From: Heterodera schachtii
Lineage: Eukaryota > Nematoda > Chromadorea > Rhabditida > Heteroderidae
Reading direction: 5' to 3'
NCBI GenBank assembly: GCA_023374025.1
Contig: SIJG01000007.1
Location: 973,852 to 1,037,851, forward strand
Length of the DNA stretch: 64,000 nt
This document shows positions 48,257-62,000 of the stretch, piece after piece. The notes under the pieces were generated by a model, which saw only the letters and a program-made list of their open reading frames with translations, had not been told where the DNA came from and did no database searches. Made by a program: the position numbers and the translations under genes. The stretch's first letter is position 1. Every line of letters starts with the position of its first letter.

Positions 48257-51200
48257 ATGCAAATTATTCGTTCTATTCCTCCGTACATATTCCGTTTTTC
48301 AGCGACTGTTTTTAATTTTACTCAAATTTGCTCCGTTAGTGCAATGCCTTGCAAATGGACGGCCTACAAAAAGCAAAACAATGAGGAAAAGCCCCGTTTA
48401 CGGTTGATGAATAGCTTTACGCGGGACAAAGAAACATTTGAACCCATTTCAGGGAATCAGGTGAATTCTGAGGGTTTGAAAAGGCATTTTTGGATATTTT
48501 AGAAGGGGAGCAAAGTTCATTAATCATTTCTTTTATCTGTTCAGGTGAAATGTTATATTTGTGGTCCGACTGTTTACGATTCCGCCCATATGGGCCACGC
48601 GAGAGCTTATCTGTCCTTTGATATTGTAAGGCGAGTGCTGACAGATTACTTTAACTACGACGTGCTCTATGTGATGAATGTGACGGACATTGACGACAAA
48701 ATCATCAAAAGGTTCTTTTTCGGTTCCCCATTTTATAAACGAACTTTAATGGTATATCTAAAAAAAAAAATTGTTTTTCTTTTTAAGGGCACGCCAAAAC
48801 TTTCTTTTTGAGCAGTATTTGAATGACATTGATTCGGTTGGATTTGAGGAATTGGAACAACATCTTCAAGCAGCCCTTCAGCATTATCTCAAAAAAGCAT
48901 CCATTGAACCCGACACCGACAAAAGAAAACTTTTTGTTGATACGGTGAGTGAATGGAAGCCGAATTTTAAAGATTATTTTGTTTTAACACTCCAAAAGGG
49001 AAGGGACTTTTTACATTCGATGCGGATTTTTTGTATCTGTGCCTTCATTTGTTGTCCCAATTTCTAATCCGTAAATCTTTCAGATTGCCAAATTCGAGAC
49101 TGATCTCGTTCAATTCAAAACGCGTATTTCCCAGCCAGACAATGGGCAATCGCCAGATGTTCGCACTGTTTTGGTGCGCAAATTGGTGGAAAGTGCGAAG
49201 GAAGTGCTTTCCGATTGGTTGGACGTTACCCGGGGAAATACGGTCACTAAACATGACATTTTCGCGAAATTGGCCAGAAAGTAAGGAAATCCGAATATGC
49301 CTTTATTTGAGTCATGTTTTTTAAGGTATGAAAATGAATTTTTGTGCGATATGAATGCGCTAAATGTTCTTGAGCCGGACGTGTTGACCAGGGTCAGCGA
49401 GTACATTCCCGAAATCATTGATTATGTGCAGCAAATCATCCGCAACGGATACGCTTATGTGTCCGATGGATCCGTAAGTTTTTTTTTTTTTTTGAATGCA
49501 TTTGATCTCTACAGTGATCCTTTTTATAAATTTTTTTTGCCTTTATTTTTACCCTCCTTTTAGGTGTATTTCAACACTGCCCAATTCGCATCGAAACCCA
49601 ACCATTCCTATGCAAAACTCCTCCCCGAGGCGTACGCTGATGCAGAAAGTGCGGAAAAGCATTTGCGGGAGGGGGAAGGCGAACTCAGCGTGGCAGTGGA
49701 CAGTTTGAAAGTGCGCAACAACTGCGCCCCTTTTTCCCCAATTAATTAATTGCCGAATTTATTGCAGTTTTTGTAGGAAAAGCGCTCGCCGTCGGATTTT
49801 GCGCTTTGGAAAGCCTCCAAAGACGGAGAGCCCTTCTGGGAAAGTCCTTGGGGCAAAGGTGTGTCATTTATTCCACATCAACTGTTTTCCAATTTGTTTC
49901 TGTTCAGGTCGGCCCGGTTGGCACATCGAATGTTCGGCAATGAGTGGGGCCATTTGCGGGGACAAATTGGACATTCACGCCGGCGGATTTGATCTCAAAT
50001 TTCCCCACCATGACAACGAAATTGCTCAAGTGAGCATTAACTGCTGATTAAAAACTGCGTTTTTGAACCTTTTTTTTCTTTAAGTGTGAGGCGTACAATG
50101 ACAACGACCATTGGGTTAACTTTTTCCTCCATTGCGGCACTTTACGAATCGAAGGGCTAAAAATGTCGAAGAGTTTGAAGAACTTTGTGACGATAAGGGA
50201 GGCATTGAACAAATACACTGCTCGACAACTGCGCCTCCTTTTCCTGATGCACAATTGGACGGACAATTTGGACTACAGGTGGACCAAGGAAATGGAGGAA
50301 ATTCGGAATTAGACAATTATGGCAAATGAAATTATAATCCTAAAATATAATTATTGTCAAAATGTTCAGCGAATCGACGATGGAACATGCCATTCATTTC
50401 GAAAAATGTTTCTGCGAATTCTTCCTCAATGTGAAGGATATTATAAGAAAGCAAATTAAAGAAGTGGATGAATTGTCCCAGGTAAAATGAATTAAATTAA
50501 TAATGAAATAATAATTTCAAGTGCTTCAAAAAATACGGTGAAGAGGAGATGGAAGTGCTGAACAAATTCAACGCGATCAAAGTGTCCGTGCATTTGGCCA
50601 TGTGCGACTCAATCGACACACGCGCAGTGCTTGACAAAATCAGAGCGATCATTTCCCTTCTGAACACTTACATTATGGTCCGGAAACAAGAGGAAGCCGT
50701 ACTCAATTGCCAACTGCTGACAAAATGTGCCAATTTCGTCAGAGAATTGCTTTGCATATTTGGCGTACAGCCGGACGTGGGCAAATACGAATTCTTTACT
50801 CAAGACTGGTAAAATATTACTTGAATAAGCTCGATATTCTGCATCGAACAGACCCAAATTAATCTTTTTACTTTTAAAAATTAAAGAAATGGCCTACTAG
50901 GGGTGCAAATAATTATGAAACGACCCCAATAATTATTAAGCCATGGAATCAAATTTTTTGTTTTAGCTGCGCAACTTCTGACGACAGAGAAGCGATTATC
51001 ATGCCGTACTTGGAAATACTTGCACAGTTTCGAGAGGTCGTCAGAAGCGAGGCTCGGGCACAGAAAAACATTGGAATTTTGAAAGTACATTTAAACCAGT
51101 TAATATTTCAAACTAAGTTTGCTCCATTTTCCAGGAGTGTGACAGACTGCGCGACGAAATCCTACCGGAATTGGGCGTTCGGCTGGAAGACCACAGCAAA

Positions 51201-51392
51201 GACACTTGTGTTAAATTAGTGGACAGAGAGACACTAATGAAAGAGAGAGAACAGAAAGAGGCAGCACAAAGAGAAAAAGAGCAACGGAAGATACAACTGC
51301 AGAAGGAAAAGGAAATGAAGAGACAGGCGAAGGAAGAGCAGAAAAGAAAGACGAGAGAGACACAACAGAAAAACGAAAGGGAAAACCAATGA
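48257..51392 (+). CDS. cars-1: Cysteinyl-tRNA synthetase, probable mitochondrial and cytosolic forms
   Basis: It charges tRNA-Cys with cysteine using ATP. Thirteen exons (48257-48460, 48545-48711, 48788-48944, 49084-49280, 49326-49473, 49564-49710, 49777-49858, 49908-50029, 50085-50278, 50370-50481, 50522-50808, 50967-51084, 51135-51392) sum to 2193 bases, or 730 residues, with no frame break. Class I motifs: [20 protein letters not shown] (Zn-binding Cys plus HMGH at about residue 80), [13 protein letters not shown] (Zn ligands), [13 protein letters not shown] and [10 protein letters not shown] (KMSKS loop). The C-terminus is a Lys/Glu/Gln-rich helix as in animal cytosolic enzymes. The first 29 residues ([19 protein letters not shown]...) look like a mitochondrial presequence, while Met30 (48344) starts [11 protein letters not shown], the normal cytosolic beginning. 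Dual localisation is inferred. Confidence 0.95.
48295..48302 (+). promoter_or_regulatory. Candidate alternative trans-splice acceptor between the two CysRS starts
   Basis: CCGTTTTTCAG ends at 48302, downstream of the first ATG (48257). The next ATG, at 48344, is in frame with the synthetase and no other ATG intervenes. Use of this site would remove the presequence. Confidence 0.5.
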
Positions 51393-51962
51393 AAAAAGGG
51401 AAAAAAGGGGGGGGGGGTAAAAACGGACAAATTGTTTGATGGTCAAATGATTCCCCTTGTTAATTGTTTTTTGTGATTGGATTCGAACAAGAACTTCGTC
51501 TCAATGTTGCCACTTTTGATCGGTAATTGGCTCTACTACAGTTTATGTGTCCATCCTTAGTTTGTAATTTTTTCTTACTTGGTTGGTTAATGTCTAACAT
51601 TTGAAAATTCAAACATCAAACGGGAGGCGTAAAGCTTACAATGTTTCGCAAAATCCCACTATTTTCTCAAAAAATTTTTATAATAGAGAGACGTAGGCCC
51701 AAAACCGAAAAGTACCCGTTTCGTTTTGTATTTCGCATTTTATTCTTCGATTCACAACAACCCTGATACATACTAATCAAACAATCTTCAACAAAAAATA
51801 AAAACAATAGAATATAAAGCAATTGAGTGCATTTGTAACAAACGAAAGCCAAAAATTCTTACACATACATACATATACCTATGTATTTAGTGTATAATAA
51901 ACTTCTTCAGTGCATGTCTTCAATCGTTCAGTCTTAGCAACCTCAGCTACATAAATATACAT
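51393..51962. other. Spacer between convergent CysRS and IleRS genes
   Basis: AT-rich DNA holding both 3' UTRs, with an AATAAA near 51895 on the + strand. No coding exon is visible. Confidence 0.5.
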
Positions 51963-54900
51963 TTAAAATTCATAATGGCGGAATGTCAATGCTACCTGGA
52001 AATCGAAATTTTTGATCTTGTCACAGCTTTCCGCCAGAAAAGTGTCCCCATTGGGGGTTTCGTTCATGAACAACGGAGTGCCAGTTGCCTGTTGTATGTT
52101 CTCGCGGTGTTCTTTGAGTGCCAAGCCAAGCGGCGAATCCTCTGGCAAAACAGTACAATATGCAACGGCCTTGTCAGTCTCGACCAATTTGCCCTGCCAT
52201 CACAAAAACATTCTTCAAAAACTGTAATTGTCCCACTGTAAGCACCTGTTTCCGTAGCTTTTGGACTCGGTTTATAATCTCTCGTGCAAATCCACGCGAA
52301 AGCAAAGAGTCGTCTTCAGTTGTGTTGAGCATCACAACGCACTGCAAAAACACAACCAATGGAAAGAAACCATCAAAAGTGAGCGAATGACTCACTGAAT
52401 TTGCGGTCGCCGTTTCCCATTTGTCATTGGAATTCGTCGCGTTGCCCGGGTTAACAGTGAACGAAACGGTCACTTCCTCCGTTGTCAATTCGTGTCCCAG
52501 CACAGTCAGCGACCCGTCGGCCAACAGTGCTTCGAGTTCAACTTCATGTTACTTGATTCTGAATGAGAGAGAATAGAACTGAAACACATTTAATCGGCAG
52601 AAATTAACACCTTTAAATAATTTGTCACTGCTTTCAAATTGTTTTTCAATTTCGCTCCCAAAACTTTAAAGTTGGGCTCAGCCTTCAGCTGAACACCGTA
52701 CTTTTGTTTGTCCTGGGAAACGGTCATTTCCTCAACATTGCACTCGGACAGAATGTATTCCCTTCAACGAGCTGAGGTCGTCCAGGAACTGCTGATTCCT
52801 GAAAAAATTATTGGATTGTTAATTTGGTATTTATTTGTGAAAAATACCGACCTGTTTATGACAACCATTTCTTTCAGTGGGTACTAAAAAAATGCCGAAA
52901 CAAAAATTAATGAAAGAGCAATTTTTGGATGGCACCTTCACAGATATTCCTTTCCGTTCCCGCAACGTTCTGACAATTTCGACCACAATTCGCATCGCTG
53001 CCACCCGACGCTCCACGACTTCGTCGATGAACTGAGCCTCTGCCGAGGGTAACATCGTAAAGTGCACCGACTTCTCCGCAGCATCGCCAATCTTTACAAA
53101 TATTAGAAAGTAGGGACTTGACTTTTCTTTTGTCCCCCCCCCCACAAACCAACGGTTTCAGCCTTTGCCACATGAACTCGGAGAAGAAGGGAGTGAACGG
53201 AGCCATCAGCCGAGTGATTTGCAACAGCACATGCGAAAGGGTGGAGAGGGCCAACATTTGGTCATCGGCCGACGCACCGGCGACAGTCCCTTTGATGCGC
53301 GAACGGTTCAAGCGAATGTAAGTGTTGGTGAGAGTCTCGAAATAGCTGACCAACGGAGTGACCACAGCGTAGAGATGGTACTGTCTGATGAGAAAGCATT
53401 GCCATTTTAAACGAAGGAAACGAAAAACGATATCAGGGAGGGAAAATGAGTCGGTTTCGACACATTTGATTCAAAAAGCCGAAGTATTGATGCCCAAAAA
53501 ACGAATTCCCCTAATTCGTTGGCAATTAGCCCTCATCCCGTTTAACTGATTGATAATTACTTCATCTCCTTGCGCACAAAAGCGATCAAACTGTTAGTAA
53601 ACGACAAAATCCACAGGTCCATCACATTGGAAAAACCGGCGCTACGCAGCTCAAATTGTTTGCCATTCTGTAAAGGAAATGAATGACCAATGAATTTGTG
53701 TTTGTTGGGTCAAACAAACACTTTCGTAGATACTCATCGCAGTGCTGAGGAATTTGTAGGCGTTGAACCACGGGTTCAGCACCTGCTTGCTGACCTCGGC
53801 AACTCCTTCCTCTTGGAAGCGCAAATTCTCCCCACGGACAACCGGCGAATTGATCAAATACAAACGTAATGCATCCGCTCCGTACTTTCTGACAACATCC
53901 AACGGATTGGGGAAATTCTTTTTGCTTTTTGACATTTTGCTTCCGTCCGAGGCTAAGACGAGCCCATTGCAGACCAAATTCTTGAATGGAGGACGGTCGA
54001 ACAGAGCGGTGGAAATGACCAACAAAGTGTAAAACCATCCACGGGTTTGGTCAATGCCTAAAGGAAATGCCAGAAAAATCAGAGATGAAAGAGTATTTTA
54101 CAAAAATTAATTAACCTTCCGCAATAAAATCGGCAGGGAAATTGTGCTCAAAAACTTCTGAGTTTTCAAATGGATAATGTTGTTGGGCATAAGGCATGGA
54201 ACCCGACTAAAAGTGAGGAGGAAATGCAGAGGAGAAACCAAACCCAAAGCACCTCAAACCAACAGTCGAAGACTTCAGTGACACGTTTGAGCATTCCGTG
54301 GCCCGTTTTTGAGGGGATTTGAAGATGGTCAATGCTGAAATATAACCCAATTAAAAATAATAGCAAAGAATATTATGTTGACATTCCAAAATTATACTTC
54401 TCTCGGTGAAGATCAGTGACTTTTGTGCCGGTCAATCGCTCCAATTCGTCGATTGATCCTGGACACTCCATTTCTTGGAAGTCATCGCTCACCCAAAGGT
54501 TAATCGGTGTGCCCCAAAAGCGATTCCTGCTCACGCACCAATCCCTCGCATCACGCAACCAACTTGAATTTGAATATTAGCACAAAATGAAGCCAAAAAT
54601 CCTTTACTTGGCAAAACGTTTGTCTCTGACGAAGGAAGGAACCCTTAAAATGTAATTGAATTGAAAGGAGTCGTTTTTCAAGCAAAGACCAGTAGGTTTC
54701 TTCATTGTTGGTCATTAGTCGGTCAACAAGCGACTCGACGCGGATGAACCAAGAGGGGACGGCACGGTAAATGAGCGGAGTCTGCGACCTGTAGCAGAAG
54801 GGGTAGCTGTGCTTGTGCTGCTCCTGCTTGACCAGAAGTCCCTTCTCCTTGAGCATTTTGATGATTTGTTTGTCGGCATCCTTCACGAAGAGCCCTTTGA

Positions 54901-56406
54901 AGTCGGACACCAAATCCGTGAAACAGCCCGAATTGTCGACCGGGCAAATCATTTCCGAGTCCTTGCTGATAATGCCGTGTTGAAGACACGTTTGGAAGTC
55001 GTCCTGAGCAAAGGAGGAGCTTTGAAACATCAAAATTCCATCGCATTTTTACCTCCCCAAAATAGGGCGCTTGGTGAACAATGCCAGTACCCGCATCAGT
55101 CTTCACGTAATTGCTTGTGACCACCCGAAAGACTTTTCTGCCCGTATTTTTGAGATGTTCGAAGTATGGGAAGGGCGGCGTGTACTCCAACCCTTCAAGG
55201 TCTTTGCCTTTCACTTCTCCGACCAAATTGTAGGAGTCCGCTGTTTTGTACAGTTCCGACAAACGCTCCTTCAGAATGACAAATTCCTTGCCGTTTTGTT
55301 TGTCTGCAATTTCTCATTTTAAGCTAAAGAGTAAAAAGTACGTTCAGCTGACCTGCCACAACCAAATAGTCAAAGTCGGGGTTCACACATAGGGCCAAAC
55401 TGAACGAAGAAATGAGAATGATGTACGAATTGGGGAACAGGAAAAGACGCACTTGCTCGGCAAGGTCCATGGAGTGGTTGTCCATGCGACCAACGAACGG
55501 TTTGGGCAAAAGACGAGAGGGAAACGGACAAACACTTTGAAGTGGAAAAACCCATCAATTAATTAAGAATTTGCTTCCATTTAAACTAATGAGTCTTTTT
55601 ATTACCTGATGGATCCACAACATCTTTGTAATTTTGGCCCGCCTCGAAGTTGGAGAGAGGCGTGGAACATCCGACGGAAAAAGGCATCACTTTGACCCCT
55701 CTGTAGACGAGCCCCTTCTTGAACAGCTGGGAAAAGACCCACCAAACGCTTTCCATAAACCATCTAAATGAATGTGAATTAAGAAAAGCATATGAAAAAA
55801 TGTTAAAAGTACGGGTAAAGGGTTTTGTAGTCGTTGTCAAAGTCAATCCATCGGCCCATTCTTTCGACCGTTTGTTGCCACTCTTGAGCGTATCGCATCA
55901 CAATGCTTCGGCATTTTGAATTGTAAACGGCAATTCCCATCTTCAGCACGTCGTCAGGCCCTTTGATGCCCTCAATTTTGTCCACTTCGTACTCCACGGG
56001 AAGTCCGTGGGTGTCCCAACCAAAACGCCGTTCGACATAAAACCCGCTCTGATGAGCCCAGCGCGTGACAATGTCTTTGATGGTCCCTAAAATGCAACAA
56101 TATACGCCAATTTTCCACAATGGAAAAAAAATTAAGGACCTGCCAATATGTGTCCGTAATGAGGAAGTCCGGTGGCAAATGGTGGCCCATCGTAGAAAGT
56201 GTAATGAGGTCGACCACGACTCATGCTTAACGAAACGAACAATGACCAAAATATAGCCGAAAGGGCCTCTCAATTTGCAGAAAAACCAAATTCGAAACTT
56301 ACTCAAGCGATGTCTGAAAAGTGTTTTCGTCTCGCCATTTCTGCAAGGTCTTTTCCTCCTCCTCGTCAAAGTTAATGCGTTCAGGCACAGATTCAAGGCT
56401 CGGCAT
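51963..56406 (-). CDS. iars-1: Isoleucyl-tRNA synthetase, cytosolic
   Basis: It charges tRNA-Ile and edits misactivated valine. Start ATG at 56404-56406 ([20 protein letters not shown]), preceded by a TTTGCAG acceptor; stop at 51963. Motifs in order: [20 protein letters not shown] (HIGH motif HYGH), [31 protein letters not shown], the editing-domain motif [87 protein letters not shown] (KMSKS) and [20 protein letters not shown]. It then has the anticodon-binding helical region ([31 protein letters not shown]) and the eukaryotic C-terminal part ([28 protein letters not shown]). Two apparent one-base frame breaks, near 52760 (in a CCC run) and 52545, interrupt otherwise conserved sequence. The Asp-Glu-rich N-terminus without a presequence indicates the cytosolic enzyme. 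Confidence 0.94.
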
Positions 56407-57035
56407 TTGGAGTCTGCAAATCGCAATGTCGAATATAATACGTATAAAACAGTTTCAGAAGCTTAAAGGTTGAGTATGGAAAGAAACTAACAAGACGAGT
56501 GTTTCTGTTGCATTTATGAATTCAATCAACTAACAAACCTTATTTATTGTACGCTAATTTGTTGATATTCGATAAACCCTAAATTTTTGGTTTCCAAAAA
56601 GCACTAATTGTAAGAGTTGCAGAGAAAAATACAGCTCTCATTTTGGCTTACACTTTTTAATGTTTTGGACAAAAATAAACAAAATTAACAGGGAAGCAAA
56701 AATTGAAACGCTGTGTCAAAGTTGACCAAAAAAAGAATTATTTACATGATCTGTTATTGTTGTTTTTAAAAGGATTCTGAGAATGAAATTATCTCAAAAT
56801 GGAAGAAACAAGGAAATGAAAATGACAAGACAAATAAGCACATTCGCCCAGATTTCCATTCAAACAACCGATATAAAATGCAAAAACATATCGTTTCTTT
56901 TCTTTAATTCCAACCATAAAAATACTAAAGTAAACAATAAAAATTAGCATTATAGTAACGATGCCAACATCATATTTTTACGCCATTTTGGCCAATTCTT
57001 TGCCTCCATCCGCCAATTCACCAACTCATCATCCA
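56407..57035. other. Spacer between IleRS and MetAP2
   Basis: AT-rich non-coding DNA. It contains the 5' flank of iars-1 and the 3' UTR of the MetAP2 gene. Nothing else is recognisable. Confidence 0.5.
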
Positions 57036-58911
<1,876 letters not shown>

Positions 58912-59040
58912 TTCTTAACCAATATTTGTCTAAACGGTCCATAAAAGCAAAAAATGTACGTGTGAAAAATTAAATATATATACATAGCAATCAAATGAAT
59001 ATTTAACAACGACAAAAATAAAATAGCAGTAATAAAAATT
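58912..59040 (-). promoter_or_regulatory. Candidate operon intercistronic region (haspin to MetAP2)
   Basis: Only 129 bases separate the haspin stop (59041) from the MetAP2 start (58911) on the same strand. On the - strand the MetAP2 ATG is preceded by TTGGTTAAG ending two bases before it, and by CGTTTAG a little further up. Both could be spliced-leader acceptors, as in nematode operons. No AATAAA is seen in the gap. Confidence 0.45.
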
Positions 59041-62000
59041 TTACTCGGAAGTGAATTCAGTAAATACAGACAAAAAATTAGGATGGACAATAAAATCGTG
59101 AATTGTTTCGAAATTGTTTTCAAAGTTTGAAAAAAGTTTTTCAATCGCTTCTTTTCTCTTCGCCCTGATGAAGCGGTTGTTAAAGAGCTTCTTTGCCGCG
59201 TAACCCATCCAGTACACATTTGTTTGGGGCCAAAACGAGGCCCAATTTTCGCTAAAAAATGTTTATGTAAAAAAAAAAATTCGTTTCTCTCCACCTGACC
59301 GCCGCCTTCATCATCCTGTAGACGTCGTATTGGTAGTCGCCACCATCGCTGACACCATTTTGCTCGAAAAGGCCCGTATCTTGGCTTAGATCAACGAAGA
59401 ACAGAACACCCTCTGGTTTTGGGAAATACAATTAATGAGAAAAATTTGAGCTTACTTTTTTTCAAACGCGAAATTGAGAAGTCGATAATTGAGGCGCGCA
59501 CCCCATTTGAGACGACATCGATTTGTTCTCCTCGGTACATGTACCTTTAACATTAACATTAGTTTCCAGTGTTTTGCTTGTGCTGCTTACCGAATTTTTT
59601 CGTTGGCCGGGCACTGCTCCACGAGAATGTTCCCGGCATGCAGATCCCGGTGCTCGAATTCGAGAACGTCTTCCGCGATCGCCAGGGACAAGGCGATTTG
59701 ATGGAAGATGGAGTAACATTCGCGGCCATTTTTTATCTGCGAAAAAAAAATTTTCATTTCAATTTTTTTTTGAAAGCTAACCGTGTACGCCTCCAGGTCT
59801 TTTCCCCCATAGGAAAGGCCGATGACGACGAAATGAAGACCCTCATCGGCATAAATGTCCGGCCGTTCGTTCTCCGACAATTCGGGCTTCGCCTTCTTGA
59901 AGGCATCCCAGGCCTTCAGCAATTTGCACGGAAAACAGCCTAAACGGAAAGAACTTTTCGCTCTCATTTTTCAAAACATTTTGATTGTGAAGATTAACAT
60001 CCCACAAACCCAAATTAGCCAACAAATTTTAAGTGCCTCTCCATTAAAAATACCTCTGACGATCTTGCTCATGCGCAATTGTGTGAATGATGGCGTGACA
60101 AAGCCACTGCCGGTGTCCTCGGATAGCTTTGTGAGCTCGTTGGTGATGAACAGCTCGTTGAAGATGAATTTTGCTGGTTTCAGGTAGTCTCCATTGACGA
60201 GCTTCGAACACTGCTCCTCGTTGACAGCGAATGGAATAACCTTAAAAAATATTTGAAATAGTGCAAAAAAAAAAGACAAAAAAACCTTTAAGGCGATGAA
60301 TGAATTTTCCAGAAGTCCTTTAAAGACTTCTCCAAATGCCCCCTCGCCAATTTTTGACCATTTGTCGAAAGAACTAAAAAAATGCATATTCGAACAAAAA
60401 TTGGAAACAAAAAATTACCATGTCGAGTCTTCGAATTCGTTCCACGAGAAAACAGCGGACTGACCACAAAGCTCGAGGAAAGCATCCAATTCTGAATAAA
60501 TATGACTATTGTTAGTAATACAAAGCAAGTCCCAAATAAAGTTAAAATTTTAATTTCCAAATTTCTTCTATCATTTACCCGATTCCCACGAATTTGTAGG
60601 CAATGCTTTGTCTAACGACTTAAATTGAAGCTTCAGAGGTGAAAGAGCCGAAGTCGAGAAAGTTGTTGAAGACATCGAAGTGGAGGGAGTTGGTGAAGCC
60701 AATGCCGAATTTTCAATCGAGTACATTGCGTGTCTGCTTTGTTCCTCCAACGCTATGGCTAATGCGCCTGTGAGCACACCAATTTCTTGGACACTGCCTC
60801 CAGCAGAACAACGACTGTTTTCCACATCAGATGCATCGACCTGTAAATTCCATTTAATATTAAAAATGGAAACAATTATGAGGGTCTATTTTCACTCACA
60901 TGTTTGGGGGTAGTCCCTTGCTTAATCTGTTCCATCATATTGTCCCGTAAAGTCGGTGCGTTTGTTGGCACGGGCGTTCGTTCATTTGATGGTGGGCCCA
61001 CTTTCTTCAGCTTGGTGCCTTGTTGGATTTGTTGCAGAAGGTCGGAACGTTTATTGTTAGTCGGATCGACAGAAGACGTCTTCGATTCAGTGCTGGTAGA
61101 AGGCAACGAATTGTCCGGCAAAGATGGCTTTGATAGAAACAGTGGCGGTTGGGGCGGAGGAGACGCCACCGAACTCGCCACTGTTAGCACCGACTGTCTC
61201 TGCTGCAGAGATGCTACCGAACACGCCGCGGTTGGCACCGGAGGTCTTTGCTGTGGAGGCGCCGGTGGACTTTGCTGATTTATGTAAACGGTCAAATTGG
61301 CCATCCACCCAATTGTTAAAATACTTCTTTTTGCTGTTGAATGACCGTCGGTGGAGTTGGTGGCGGCGGTGGCTTCCCACGACTGTTCATTGACTTGGGA
61401 TTGGTGCCCAATTGATGGCTTGGAAGGCGATTGAACTCCGCCACCCAACGACGCACCCAAAAAGCGTTGCGGAGGCGAAGGCACAAACGGATGAGTGTCA
61501 ACGACGGGCGAATATGCCATGATTGCTTGCTTAATGAAACCAATCAATGCACCTTTTATACTTTGTGAAAATAATGGACAAACCTGTTGGTGTGATCCGA
61601 AATCGTTCATAGAATGCATGACATTGTTGGTAACTGGCGGTGGTCTTGGAGGTGGCTGATGCCGAGTAGCCAATGTTGGATTTTGTGCAAAAAACGGTGT
61701 GTTTTGTGAAAAACCTCCAATATTTTCATTTGGATATTTGCTTCCATTTTTCGCATAAAATTCAAGCGCAAAACCAAGTTCTTCTTGGTCCATTTTGCTG
61801 GGATCTTCGTTGATCTTCTGACACATATTCAGCGATGGTGGCGGAGGAGATGGTGAAGGAGGAGACGCCACCGAACTCGCCGCTGTTAGCATCGACTGTC
61901 TCTGCTGCGGAGATGCTACCGGAGTCATCGCGATTGGCACCGTCGGACTTTGCTGTAGAGGCGACGGTGGACTTTTCTAATTTATAGAAAACTGAATTGG

